64,000 bases of DNA from Mrakia gelida (lineage: Eukaryota > Basidiomycota > Tremellomycetes > Cystofilobasidiales > Mrakiaceae), in contig BRON01000004.1 of assembly GCA_024345305.1 (NCBI GenBank), positions 1,364,001 to 1,428,000 of the forward strand, read 5' to 3'. Positions 22,313 to 33,526 of the stretch are shown one piece after another (within the stretch, counting starts at the first letter, position 1; each line of letters opens with the position of its first letter). Both the position numbers and the translations under genes were made by a program. The notes under the pieces were generated by a model. It was given only the letters and a program-made list of their open reading frames with translations. It had not been told where the DNA came from and searched no databases.

Positions 22313-22744
22313 TCATGCTATATCTTGAGCTCCGAGAGAAAGGAGAACTGTGGGAGAGAAGTGGGAGGGAGGCAGAGGGTCAGCATCAGAGCTTCGCCCA
22401 CTCGCTTCTCGTTGACCTTCGAAAGGAAGAGACGGACGAGGAGGACTTACAAAGAAACTTCGTTGCCTTCAAAGTACGACATGGTCAGCTGAAGGTCGAA
22501 GATGGCGAGAAAGGGCGGAGGGAAGGAAGGGAAGGGAACGTCGAGCTCACCATCGTGCAAAGAACCCCTCCCGTGTCCCCCTCCATCGCGATGTCTACGA
22601 CCCCCTCGAAGCTGGAAGGGCCTAGCTGACGAGCCCTTGCGAGGAAAAGTGGGAAGAATGTTCAAACGCTCGTCACGGTTGGCGGCCACCGGCCAGAGAC
22701 AGAGAGGAGGTGAGCCTTCGAGTCGTCTCGTCCGCAACGCTCAT
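22313..22744 (-). CDS. possible small spliced protein antisense to the MED7 leader
   Basis: The minus strand shows well-formed splice signals: exons ending ...GVLCTM | GTGAGC, ATKFL | GTAAGT with a CTGAC-CACAG acceptor, and a final exon stopping at 22313-22315. Joined to a start at 22744 they give about 60 residues (MSVADETTRRL ... FEGVVDIAMEGD ... LGAQDIA). I recognise no family, and it overlaps the MED7 5' leader. The splice sites are the main support; the first donor (GTGACG) is weak. It may instead be the end of a non-coding antisense transcript. Confidence 0.35.
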
Positions 22745-22757
22745 CCTCTCGCCTCAG
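22710..22757 (+). other. probable 5'-UTR intron of MED7
   Basis: GTGAGC at 22710 and GCCTCAG ending at 22757 frame a 48-nt intron with a CTCATCC region before the acceptor. The MED7 ATG follows 11 nt later, so this intron would lie in the leader. Confidence 0.5.
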
Positions 22758-22768
22758 ATCTACCGAGA

Positions 22769-24131
22769 ATGGACGAAGAAGACCCCGATAACCTCGTTCT
22801 TGGCTCTACCTTCCCTCTACCACCTCCCCATCACGCAAAGTTCACCTCTCACAATCTTCGCCTGCTCGATCTCCTCACCTCCGCCCATGCGAGCTCGTCA
22901 ACCTCCTCCTTCCCTTCTCCAAGCTCGTTCTCGGACCCCAAGGGAAAACAGAGGGAGATCCTCAAGGACGAGGAGGATGTACCTGACTGGGATCTCGAGG
23001 TTGAGCTGAAGGAGCCTAGGGTGGATTGGATCGAGGAGAACGGAGAGTACGAGGTGTTCGGGGCGACTTACTTCGTGAGCTCGACGTCTCCTTCCTTCCC
23101 TCCTTCTCTTCGCTCCTTCGATCCTCCCATGAGTCTTGATCGCTGATATCAACGCATGTTGTATCCTCGCTTCGTCCCTTCCTGTTCCAGATTCCTCAAA
23201 GAATACCGGACGTCGAAGGAATGGGCGTCAAACGACTCATCCCAGCAGACACCTCCGGTTCGTCCCTTTGCCCTCTTCCCTCCTTTCCATCTTCATCTCC
23301 TGCCTCTCCTTCAGCCCTTCCCGAACCCGTACTCACTCTTTAACTCTGCTGCTTGTCACCAGATCCTAAACCTCACCTCCTCACCCTCCTTCACTCCCTC
23401 CTGCACACCAATCTTCTCCTTCTCTCGGCTCTCACTCATCCACCTCCCGTCCCGTCCGAAGAAGGAGATCAGAACTACCAGACCGTGGCTGGCCCATACG
23501 TCGCGAGGATGGCAGATATAGGAGTCAACATGATGGCTGGAGTCAACGCGCTGAGAGGGGTCCAGGTCAGTCCCAGTCCCGAGAAGAGGAAGCGGAGGGT
23601 GGAGATGAGTCGAGCTCGACGAACCCGAGCTGACCACATCTGCTTCGCTCTTTCTTCCCTTGATCAGGCTCGAGTGACTCTGGAGCAGATGATGACCTCT
23701 CAACTGGAGCGGCGAAGAGAGGAGACGCGAGAGATCAAGAGGTGAGTCGTCGAGATCTCTTTTCTCGACCTCCCTGCCCACGCGCGTACGACTGACCGAC
23801 TTCCTGCTCTCTTTCGTCCCTCCAGGAAGTGCTCTGAGCTGGCCCAGACCCTCGCGACTCTTCGACAGTCGCTACCCACCGCATCAACGAGCTCGATGGA
23901 GGTCGACGCTGCTCCGGCTGTCGTCGTTCCTCCGCCGACGACTTCGAACGTGAGTTTGCTCTCCTTTCTTTTGTCCTCGCCCGAACTTCGAGCCTCCGAT
24001 CTGACCACGCTCTTCTTCTCTTCGAATTCTTCCAGGGACACGAGCCTCCCATCGACGCAGCGACCTCGGAGGAGAGCCGAGCGAGGGCTGAACGCGAGAA
24101 GGATCTTTGGGCTTCGCTCGACGCGATCTGA
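22769..24131 (+). CDS. MED7: Mediator complex subunit 7
   Basis: Six exons (22769-23074, 23191-23257, 23363-23565, 23668-23741, 23826-23949, 24036-24131) give 289 codons in a clean frame. Med7 landmarks are FGATYFIPQRIPDVEGMGVK near residues 95-115, the helix DPKPHLLTLLHSLLHTNLLL, and ARVTLEQMMTSQLERRREET, the conserved region in which Med7 pairs with Med21. Med7 is a middle-module subunit of Mediator, linking activators to RNA polymerase II in the nucleus. The start MDEEDPDNLVLGS is chosen over an upstream in-frame ATG at 22502 because the latter reads through the leader intron and gives a low-complexity Arg/Gly extension. The Ser/Pro-rich loop at about residues 35-60 is typical of fungal copies. 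Confidence 0.88.
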
Positions 24132-24357
24132 TGTTTCTTCGCTCGACTTACCTGTTCCGAGGAACGATATCCTTCCTGTGTGAGAGTAGTGGAAGCCCAC
24201 TCTCCAGCTCTGGTGACGAACAGACCTTTCGCCGATGGGAGAAGAAAAGAGAAGGGAAGAAGAGTCGTGAACGTGATCATCAATCGTTAAAATCTCCCTC
24301 TCGTGCCTCAAATCGGATCCCGCTCGGCTTTCCTTGCGTCTCAGGTGCGTCCAGAGA

Positions 24358-26612
24358 TTACGTCGAGGCTCTGGGTGAAGGTGAAGACGGATCGTCAGCG
24401 CCACGGAAGGAGGGAGGGAGGAGGGGAGGCTCGATGCCAACTCGAGACGACGACGACGCGACAAACCTTTCGAGAGCGAGCTCGGCTTTGACGTCGTCCC
24501 TGCGAGAGAAATAATGTAATACAAAGTCAGTAAGGTTTAAAATATAGATAGAAGAGAAGGAGGAGAAACTCACTCAGTCCAAGTCGTCTTCCACTCGTCG
24601 TTCAAAGCTCGTTCGACCTCCTCGTCTCCGCACGACCTCGCCGCCTCGAACAAATCCATCTCCAGCCCCATTCCACCGCACGCCACGCATCTCCAAGCTG
24701 ACTCTTCCTCGGCTCCGATCACCTCTGCACCACAGTCCTCCGCCATTCTCTCTCTCGTGGCCGTATCCTGCTCCGTGTCGAACATCTCGCCCACCATCGC
24801 CGTCGTTCCTCCGCTGCCTTCGACCTCGATCACGACGCCTTCCCAGACTCCCAGCTTTGCATCGAAAAAGAGCCTGCACCCTTGAGGGAGAGATCGACCG
24901 AGCCTTCGAAGGCGAGAGAGGTTGAGTAGGACTCCGAGGCGTTTCCAGACTCGCCACCAGCCACCTGCCTCGATGGTTTGACGATGGAGGAGAGGGTGTG
25001 AGTGAGCGAGGGAGGCGAAGGAGTCGTCCGAGCAGGCGATGAAGTTTTCGAAGGTGCGGTAGGGAGTGAGGGAGGAGGGGAGGAGGAGGGATGAAGAGGG
25101 AAGGGAAGTGTGTGAAGGCTTCGACGACGGTGTTCTGCAGTCGAACGAGAGAGAGAGAGAGAGAGTTCAGCAAGTTTCGTCTTAGACGACGCGACGGAAG
25201 GAGACTCACCCAGTCTGAAGGCCAGCGCATGTCACGCGAGTCGTACGGTGGGAGGAGTTCGAGCGCGGTCAGGCTGCGAAGGGTGTTGCCCAGCGAGCGG
25301 AGGAAGGGAGGAGGGACCTCGATTTCTCCAAGGTAGAGGTGAAGGTTGGTGACTGTCCACTTCGTCGCATCGAACGCCATCGTTCCAACTCCAGACCCGA
25401 TCATATCCCATCCCGTCACCCCTGCTAGTTCCTCGAAGGGCGATATCCGACCGAGGAGTCCGAAGGAGAGACGGAGAGGGTGTCGGTTGACGAAAGTGAG
25501 TTCGAACCTCCTCGCAGACGACTGAGCGACAGCAACGACTCCGATGGACTCCAGAAATTCGGCAGTAGGCTGGCCCGTGGTCGTCATGGAGAGCCTCTCG
25601 AGGAAAGGGAGCCTGGTGGTGGAAAGAAAGCTTGAGGGAGGGATGGGCACCGTCGCGTCCATCTGAACGTCGATGTGAGGGAAATGAACGTTGGTACTGA
25701 GGGTTGAAAGGAAGAACCGATCCATTCCACCGGAGTAGGGCTGCAGGGGGTGTCCGACGGTCACAGGGATTCGATCACGGGCATCGTCGCGAAGGAGAGG
25801 CTCGTCGCGTCGAAGAACGGCTCCGGATTCCAACACGTCCGACCAGATCCCAGCGAACTTCTGGCTGCCTTCCCAGAAACGACGGATGCGAGGCGTCTCG
25901 TGTATCCTGAAGAAGGACTTGGCGTTGAGCTCGCATGGGATCGAGGTGAGGTTCGGGAAGCGGTCGAGGATGAGCTCGACGAGCTCGAGGTCCAACGGCG
26001 TGCTCTCGTCCTCGTCGACGACTTCCAAGGTTCTTCGGATGAGGTTTCGCAGAAAGAGATATGTAACGTCAGCTCCTGGATCATTGGCTCTTCGGTAAGA
26101 CGAGAGGAAGGAAGACCGACCTGACGTGAAGGCGAAGAGAGGAGGCCGCGAGTGAACGAAGACGTCCGAAGTCGGTGGGTCCGCCGATGATGTAGAAGTA
26201 AGACGCGAATATCAACGGAAGGCCGATCTTCGTACACATCCGACGGTAAGGATCAGACTGAAAAAGTTTAGAAGAAGCGAGGAAGGAAGTGAAAGCGACT
26301 TACCTCTCGAAGGCCTCGGCAGCAGGACGAGAGAGCGAGCCATGCCTCCCTGTCTTGCTTCGCGAATGCTTTGAAAATCTCTCGTACGAGCTCGGTGGGC
26401 ATCTATGAGGTAGCGTGTAGGTCAATTCGAGGAAGAAGAGGGAGGGTGGGAGAGTTTCTACTGACTCGAAGGATGGGAGGGAGCTGGAGAGGAGAAGAAG
26501 GAGAGGTTGAGCTCAACGTCTGAACGGTTCGAAAGAGCAGCTCTCGAGTTTCAGAAAGAAGGATGCTTGCCTTGGTAGCAGTGATGAGGTTAGAAGGAGC
26601 GGGATCCGACAT
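24358..26612 (-). pseudogene. F-box-like family gene A with CxxCGG tail, one-base insertion
   Basis: Exon 1 (26612-26571) encodes MSDPAPSNLITATK; intron 1 starts GCAAGC, a GC-AG intron. Exon 2 is an 18-nt microexon (LPPILR). Exon 3 begins MPTELVREIFKAF ... SSCCRGLRE, an F-box-like helix pair. Then come RSLAASSLRLHVR, a long Leu-rich domain (LILDRFPNLTSIPCELNAKS ... ISPFEELAGVTGWDM ... WPSDW) and NTVVEAFTHFPSL. Near 25080 the frame moves by +1 in a run of CCT repeats relative to copies B and C. It then resumes as SLTPYRTFENFIACSD ... GGWWRVWKRLG, and the tail CVACGGMGLEMDLFEAARSCGDEEVERALNDEW, EDDVKAELALER, stop at 24358. F-box proteins are SCF ubiquitin-ligase receptors; that role is inferred from one short motif. 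Confidence 0.7.
25146..25165. repeat. GA dinucleotide microsatellite in an F-box A intron
   Basis: About ten GA units on the + strand inside the intron preceding the NTVVEAF exon of F-box gene A; pyrimidine-rich on the coding strand. Confidence 0.85.
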
Positions 26613-26968
26613 CTTGAAGACTTATCGCAGAAGAAGAGAGGGAGAGAGAGCGATGCCGTTAGAGGGAGGAATCGGAGGAGGTGAGCTCACAGCAGAAGAG
26701 GGTGTTGTTTCCTAGGCGACCAGTCTCGGATTTTCGCACGTTTTTATTCTCAGGGCAAGGAGAAGACGAGAGAGACGCCTCGTGTGCCTCTTCTGGCATA
26801 TTTTGGCCTGTGAAGAACGAGGGTGAGCTCTTTTCCTTGAGGGGAGATGACGAGCAACCGCCCAATCGTCCGAGCTCGATCCCTTCTTCTGCGTTCTCCT
26901 CCCGAACTACAACCCCCTCACCCCCCTTCTTCCCTTCTCAGCCTCGTCAGTTGCCTTCTCTGTACTCC
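26613..26968 (+). promoter_or_regulatory. divergent upstream region of F-box A and SDR genes
   Basis: The start codons at 26612 (-) and 26969 (+) face apart. A GTGAGCTCAC at about 26690 could be the donor of an untranslated leader intron for the + gene. The rest is C/T-rich before the + ATG. No recognisable operator. Confidence 0.4.
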
Positions 26969-29047
26969 ATGCTTCGTGTCTGCTCTCGAGCGTATACTCG
27001 TTCGCTCACTTTGTCTCGTTCCCTCCTCTCTCTCGATCCAATCTCCCGCCGCGGCTTTCTCCTTCGTCGACCCCAATCTCCTCCTCCTCCCTTCTTCGCC
27101 TCCCTCCCAGCAGCTCCCTCAACTTCCAATATGCCTTTCTCAACGATCCAGAAACAGATCATAGATGAGCAGGGTCAAGCTGTCTCGTTCGGACCCATCG
27201 GACCAGGTCGTGTAGCAGTGATTACAGGAGCAGCGTTCGTACGAGCTCGAGCTCCCTCCCCTCCTCCCGCCCCCATCGCTTCCCTCTCGCGGCCTGTTCT
27301 CTTCCTCTGAACGACGACCCGAGACTGACTCGTTTTGGGTCTATCCTCTTCTTTGGCTCTCGACAGATCTGGAATCGGACTCGCCGCTGCTCAAGTCTAC
27401 GCTCGTCAAGGCATGAAGCTCGCTCTCGCCGACATCAACTTCGAGCTCCTCCAGAAGGTCGGAAAGGATATTGTCGACGAGCTTTTCGGAGGCGACTCGA
27501 GTAGCATCATCCTCATGAAGGTCGACGTCAGCAAGATCGAGGAGGTGAGTCTGTTTCTAAGGTATAGACGGACGCTGAGCCGACGAGAACTGACCTCCAC
27601 TTCCCATCGCCTCGCAACCGCCCACTCCTCCTCCTCGTCTCAAGATGGAAGCGTTTAGAGAGAAGGTCCTCGATTCCTTTGGCGAGGTCAACGTCCTCAT
27701 GCTCAACGCTGCCGTCTTCGTCGGTGGAGGAACCTTCGCCGACAATTTGCCTGCTTGGAGGAAGATGATCGACGTGAACTTGTGAGCCTCGCTCTTCCCT
27801 CCTCCTCCCTCGTCGTCTTCGCTCTGGCCATCTTGTAGAGCTGACTCGCCCGTTCGATTATTCTGCAGGTTCGGAGTCGTCAACGGAACTCAAGCCTTCG
27901 TGCCTTTCCTTCTGAATCAAGAGAACGACTCGGTCGTGATCGTGACTGGTTCGAAACAAGGTATCACGGGCCCGCCTGGAAACGCCGCTTATAACGTGTC
28001 GAAGGTACGTCGAATCGAGGAGGAGAAGTAGGAGAGAAGACGAGGACAGTTGAAAGGAGGAGACAGAGAAGGACGAGGCAAGAGGCGGACGCGTCGTCGA
28101 AGCTGCACGCGAGCGCGTCTTTCCGCACGCTGACCGTCATCTTGTCCTTTGTTCTCTCTCGCGAGCAGGCCGCCGTCAAGATGCTTACCGAACAACTCGC
28201 TCACGAGCTTCGAGAAGCTCACTCGAACTGCTCAGCCCATCGTGAGTTCTTGCTTCCTTCGTTTCGCTCGAACGAAAGCTAACCTTCTACGCCTCGTTAT
28301 CCAGTCTTCATCCCCGGATGGACGCATACTGGAGCTGGAGGAGCCGAGTCCGCTGCTGGAGAGAAGCCTGCTGGAGCGTGGTCTGCGAAGGAAACGTTTG
28401 CGTACATGCTCGAGAAGCTGGAGAAGGGTGATTTCGTGAGTCCGACGCGTCTTTCCTTTTCTGCTTCGAGATCCGTTCGGTAGACTGACTTTCTCTCCCG
28501 CTGTTCCTATAGTACATCGTTTGCCCGGATAACGAGACCACCGAGGACATGGACAAGCTGAGAATGGCCTGGGGAGCGAGCGACTTGCTGTTGAACAGGC
28601 CAGCTCTTTCGAGATGGCACCCAGAGTGTGAGCCCTCCCTCGCTTGCTACTGCTCGTTATACTTGTTTGCTGATCTGTTTCTCTCTCGCGTGTCGTGTGT
28701 CTCTTCGCAGACAAGAGAAAATTCGAGGAATGTGCGTCGCGTTTCTCCCGTCCACCTCCTTTCTCGCTCTCGCTTTCGCTTCTTCCCTCTCTTTCTGCCC
28801 CGTCTTCTCGACTCCCGCTGACCTCCCGTCCTTCTCTTCCTTTCCCTCGTGCTGTTCCGATCCTTTCTCCTCCTCCGACCCAGACATGCGAGAAGGTCTC
28901 AACCCAATCGCCTCCGGTCGATCGCGTTCTCGAGGACGAGGAGGAGACGGGTACCTCACACCCTCAGGCGACCGAACGGATAGTGCCTACTTCGGAGGAG
29001 CTGAAGTCGAGATTAGAGATGGAGGGAGGAGGACTCCTGCTGAGTGA
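26969..29047 (+). CDS. short-chain dehydrogenase/reductase, possibly mitochondrial
   Basis: Nine exons (26969-27234, 27367-27544, 27645-27781, 27869-28004, 28169-28241, 28305-28435, 28513-28627, 28711-28731, 28884-29047) join to 406 codons. Classical SDR motifs are VAVITGAASGIGLAAA (cofactor loop), LMLNAAVF (NNAG equivalent, Asn present), VIVTGSKQGI (catalytic Ser) and YNVSK (catalytic Tyr and Lys). It should be an NAD(P)-dependent oxidoreductase; the substrate cannot be told from sequence. The first 45 or so residues (MLRVCSRAYTRSLTLSRSL ... SRRGFLLRR) are Arg/Ser-rich without acids, like a mitochondrial presequence. An internal start MPFSTIQKQ at 27131 could give a cytosolic form. Exon 8 is only 21 nt. 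The last 50 residues are a low-complexity Gly/Arg tail outside the SDR fold. Confidence 0.88.
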
Positions 29048-29734
29048 GCGCGACGAGGGCGGTGCCGAGGAGGACGACGCGTTGAACGAGGGAGGAGGAG
29101 GAGAGCGTCTTCGTCTCGTTTTCACTTAGTGGTCGATATGTTATAACTCTACAAGTCTACAGGCATTCCCAAGATCCGCTCTTTGCTTCTCTTGAGTGAC
29201 GAGACGGTATAATGCGCGTCTAGGGGTTGGGTTAGTAGCTTCGAAAGAGAGAGGGAAGCGGGTCAGGCGACCTCGTCCTCGCTCTCCTTCTCCTGTCTCT
29301 CTCCCAACTCCCTCCTCCTCCCCTCCCGCTTTCTCGCTTTCGTTCTCGGTTTTCTCGTTCTCCATAGAAGCAACGTGAGTGTTTCGTCTCTCTGAAGATC
29401 AGCATGGATGTGGGACTGTGGATGAGAGTCCCGTTGGGGGAAGCGGGGCACGGAAGGAGGAGAGGAGGAGGGAGAGAGAACGTCGAGCTTCCTTCTTCTT
29501 CTGCCGCTAAACCTCATCCTCCCCTGCCTCTTGCTTTGTTGCTTCTGCAGGCCCTATAGATCACGAACCCACTTCCCTTTCGTCCCTGCTTCTTCCCCCC
29601 ATACCATCTCACTCGCTCTCCCACCCATCCCTCGCCCTTCAAGCCAGACTGGACGAACCCGTTTCATCTCTCCCTCCCTTCGCCTTCGTGTTCTCTTTCG
29701 AGCTTGAACGAGCGTTTCTACGAACCGGAAGGGC
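29048..29734 (+). other. gap with probable leader intron upstream of the PSP1-domain gene
   Basis: No coding exon is convincing. GTGAGTG at 29375 and GCTTCTGCAG ending at 29550 look like an intron in the 5' leader of the downstream gene. The remainder is C/T-rich on the + strand. Confidence 0.45.
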
Positions 29735-32700
29735 ATGATCGAACCTTCAGACTTGTTACTACCATCTGATATCTTCGTGAGTCCATTCTCATCCTTCTCT
29801 TTGCTGGTATCGCCCGAGGGAAGGGCAGAAGAGGGAAGGGAGCACCGGGTGGCCGAGACGAGCTCTGCTCTCGTTTCTCTTCTTCCTTCGTCGAACGCTT
29901 CAAGGGAGCAAAGAGGTCACGCGAGAGAAGCAAACACTTCAATCCAACACTAGACTCCATGCATACATTCACTCCTCTCGTCCACGCTCGCTCTATTTCT
30001 CCGGCTGACCTGTTTCGCTCTTTTTTCTGTGTGGACTCAGGCTCCCACTCCACCACCTTCGTCTCCCAGCTCTTACTCTTCCTCCCTCCCTTCCCTTCCA
30101 CCTTCCTACCCTTCCTCCTACTCAATACACAACCCCCTCACAGGAAAATCAACCTCGCCCAAACCCTTCCCTCCTCCAGGATCGACACCTTCCTCGAGAC
30201 TCTTCCAATCCTCCTCCTCGACCTCTCACCACATCCCCATCTCCTCCGTCAATTCGAATTCCAACGTCAACTCGTTCCTCCCACCCCCTCCCTCCTCGTC
30301 CCTAGACCCGAGAGTCACAAACAACGTTCACTCGAGATCAATGTCTCACAGTAGCAACAACAACAACAACCCTTCCGCAGCAGCCGTCGACAGGGAAGGA
30401 GGAAGGTCGTCCTCCAGAGGTCCAGCTCAACCACCCGCTCCCTCGGCAGCAGAGAATCGCTCGCCTTGGTCCTCTCACCACCACGTAGGAACCATCGGAT
30501 CAGGGTCTCCTCAAGCTGCTCGAGCACCAGCCTTCACTTCTCAGCCATCCCATCACTCCTCGACCTCGCCCAACCCTCATCCACGATCTTCCTCTCGATC
30601 CAACCGACCTCCCTCCCCTACCCGTCAGCTCTCGAGCAGCCAGCTCTCCTCGGGACCTCAAAAGGCCACCTCCCCTCAACCTCAGTCTTCCTCGCAGATG
30701 TCGTTCCCCATCTCCCCTCCCTCTCGACCTCACTCGCCTCCTCATGCTCCTCCCGGAACGTCGAGATCGAGGTCTCAGTCCCTCGCGACGGCGGGCCTTC
30801 GACCTGGTTTCCAGGGAATGACGAGCTTCCAGAGCAACAACGGAGGGATGCCTTCCCTCAGTGGTCACGGGCACGATCCTTGGGCTGGCTCGAACGCTGC
30901 AGGTGGAGGAGGAGGAGGAGCGGTGTTCGACGACGACGACGACGAGGATCGGTCGGGAGGAGGAGGTCGAAGGCAGCAGGAGGAGGACGATGGGTTCGGA
31001 GGAAGGAGGAAGGCTGGAGATGGAGCTGGAGGTGTGCCCAGTAGTGGGGTAGGAGACACGGATATGAGCAACATGGTGAGCTCGAGCTTTGCCCTCCTTT
31101 CGTTTCGATCAGCTTCGCCGCGCGCGACGAGTCTCTGACCCTTTCCTTCCCTTTCGTTCTCGCCTCTGCAGTCTCCCTTCACTCGAGACCTCCAAGAAAT
31201 CCTCTCCGAAACTCCCGTCTTCCAACTCCCTGTCCCAACCTCGTCCAACAACCCAATCCACGCTTCTCGCTTCGACGAGTTCGGATTCGGACGAGGATCT
31301 CACTCAGGCTACGGCTTCGCTGAGAACGGAGGAGGGATCTTAGGCTTTGGTCTTTCCTCGGGGGAGAAGGGAGATCGAAGTGGGACTGGGAGCAGGAGGC
31401 ACAGTGTCTCGATCGTCGGAAGGAGGGGAGCGGACGGTCGAGGGACGGGAGGAGGAGCTCCTGGGACGATGTCGAACACGTCGGGAGGCTTCGCTGGGTC
31501 TGGGAATGGATACGGGAGTGGGCGGGGAGGAGGATTCGGTGGTGGTGGACGAGGAGGGTTCTCCGACGAAGATCTCGCGACGAGTCTCGACAACGCGCTC
31601 AACCTGAACCTCGACGACGAAGGAGGTCGAAACCAGTCTTCCTCGTCCTACCTCGACCAACACTACCACGTCCCTTCTTCCTCGGCTCCCTACCAACATC
31701 CTTCCTCGCTCCCCATCTTCGGACCCTCCTCTCCCTCCTCGTTCACCAACTTCAACCACCCTTCGTCGTTCCTTCCTCCCTCCTCCCTTCGACCAAGCAT
31801 CCCCTTCCCCGAACGACCTCAGTCCAAATCGCGTTCGGCCAGCTTCGGAGGAGAACCCATCCACGGAGCTTGGGGCTCAGCTTTCGAGGACGACGACGAG
31901 ATCGACGAGTTGGAACGGAGGGACCGAGGTCGAGGAAGGATGGAGAACCCTTCGTCCGTCGGAAGCGGTCGAGCCGAGAGATCGATCTCAAGAGGTCTCC
32001 CTACCCTCTCGAGTCTCGGACGAGGATCTCCCTTCTCTCAGCACCAGCAACAGCAGCAGTCGTTCTCGAGCGGGGGTCCACCACCCCAAGGAGGAGGCTA
32101 CTACCCTTACTCCTCTCAACCTCAACCTCCTCTCCCTCGACACGACTTCCGACCTCCTCCTCCTGGACCGTTCGGATCGCTGCAAGGAGGAGGAGCCTAC
32201 AACCCTTACTCCCAAGGTCTCCCTTCACCCATCGGAGCTCCTCCTCATCTCCATCAGCAGCAGCAGCAAGCCTTCCCTCCTCCACCTTCCTTCGACCGAA
32301 TGCGAGGAACGTCCCCGTTCAACCCTCTCGGTTCGCGTCTCCCTCCTCCTCCCCAAGGCGGCTCCCCTTCCTCCCCCTTCCCAACCTTCTACCCTCAGCA
32401 ACAACAACCTCCCCAGCACCATCGCCATCAGTCAGCCGGATCTCCCTCCTCCCCACCCCAAGGTCCCTCCCTCACCGAACTCGGAAAGGGACTCCCTCTC
32501 TCCGCCGTCCCCACCACCACCCCTCTCTACATCGTCGAGTTCAAAGCAGGTCGAACGGATCTATTCTACTGCCCGGACCCTACTCAGCTGCTCACGACGG
32601 GAGATCTCGTCATCGTCGAGGCGGATCGAGGGAAGGATCTGGGGAAGATCGTGAACGATTCGATCACGTTGGACGAGGTGAAGAGGTTCCAGGAGCAGCA

Positions 32701-33526
32701 GGCGGAGTTGGCGTTCTTGGCTCAGCAGGTCGGGCTTGGTGGTCAGGGAGGAGGAGGAGGGGCGAGTGGTGGGGCAGGAGGAGGAGCAGGAGGGCAGGGA
32801 GGAGCAGGAGGAGCGGTGGGAGTTGTGAACAGCGTGACGGTGCGAGGGTTGACGAAGGAGATCATGCCGAAGAGGATCTACTCGAAGGCTATGCCTTTGG
32901 ACGCTCAGTGAGTGCTTCGTTTTCGTTCTCGATCTGCGGGAGGGAGGAAACGAACGAACGAACGGGCGAGCGAAGACGCGTCGCTCGAAATTCGAATACT
33001 CGAAACTGACTCCCTCGTCTCGTCTTCTTTTCGCAGACTCCTCCTCCTCAAGATGCAAGACGAAGCCAAAGCTCTTGCTCTCTGTCAACAGAAGGTCAAG
33101 CAGAAGAAGCTGCCGATGGAGGTTGTCGATGCGGAGTACCAGTGGTGAGTCGCTGGCTCGCTCGCGTCCCTTCCGTCGAGCTGTTCTCGAAAAAAACGAC
33201 CGCTGACCTCGTTTTCGTTGGCTTGCGTAGGGATCGACGCAAGCTGGTGTTCTACTTCGTCGCTTCGACTCGGATCGACTTCAGAGAGCTCGTGAGGGAA
33301 CTGTTCAGGCACTTCAAGACGAGGATTTGTGAGTCGTCGCGTTTTCCTTCGTCGAGCTCGCTTGCTCGGACTCGAACTCGAGCTAACCGTCTCCTCTCCT
33401 CTTTTTTCGTACACCTCGTTCGTTCTATCAGGGATGGCCTGTCTCGGCGGCGTCTCAGGAGGAGGACCCAACGAAGGAGGAGGACCCGGTCCCGCGTCCC
33501 AACAGCAGCAGCAGATCCAGCAGTAG
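29735..33526 (+). CDS. PSP1 C-terminal-domain protein (low-complexity N-terminus)
   Basis: Six exons (29735-29776, 30041-31075, 31172-32907, 33037-33144, 33231-33328, 33432-33526) give 1037 codons. Residues 1-830 are Ser/Pro/Gln/Gly-rich and disordered, with short repeats of PPPP, QQQQ and GGGG. The conserved part is the last 230 residues: TTPLYIVEFKAGRTDLFYCPD, TGDLVIVEADRGKDLGKIV, KEIMPKRIYSKA, EVVDAEYQWDRRKLVFYF, RIDFREL. This is the PSP1 domain of yeast Psp1 and bacterial YaaT/RicT-like proteins; yeast Psp1 is a cytoplasmic P-body-associated factor. Exact biochemical role is unknown. The first exon is 42 nt (MIEPSDLLLPSDIF) and intron 1 (264 nt) is long for this window, so the start is less certain than the rest. 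An ATG at 30029 lies inside that intron. Confidence 0.88.

Noticed and set aside
30029..30040. ATG at 30029 as start of the PSP1-domain protein
   Set aside because: It lies in the last bases of an intron whose acceptor (GACTCAG) ends at 30040; an upstream 42-nt exon with a proper donor gives a consistent frame.
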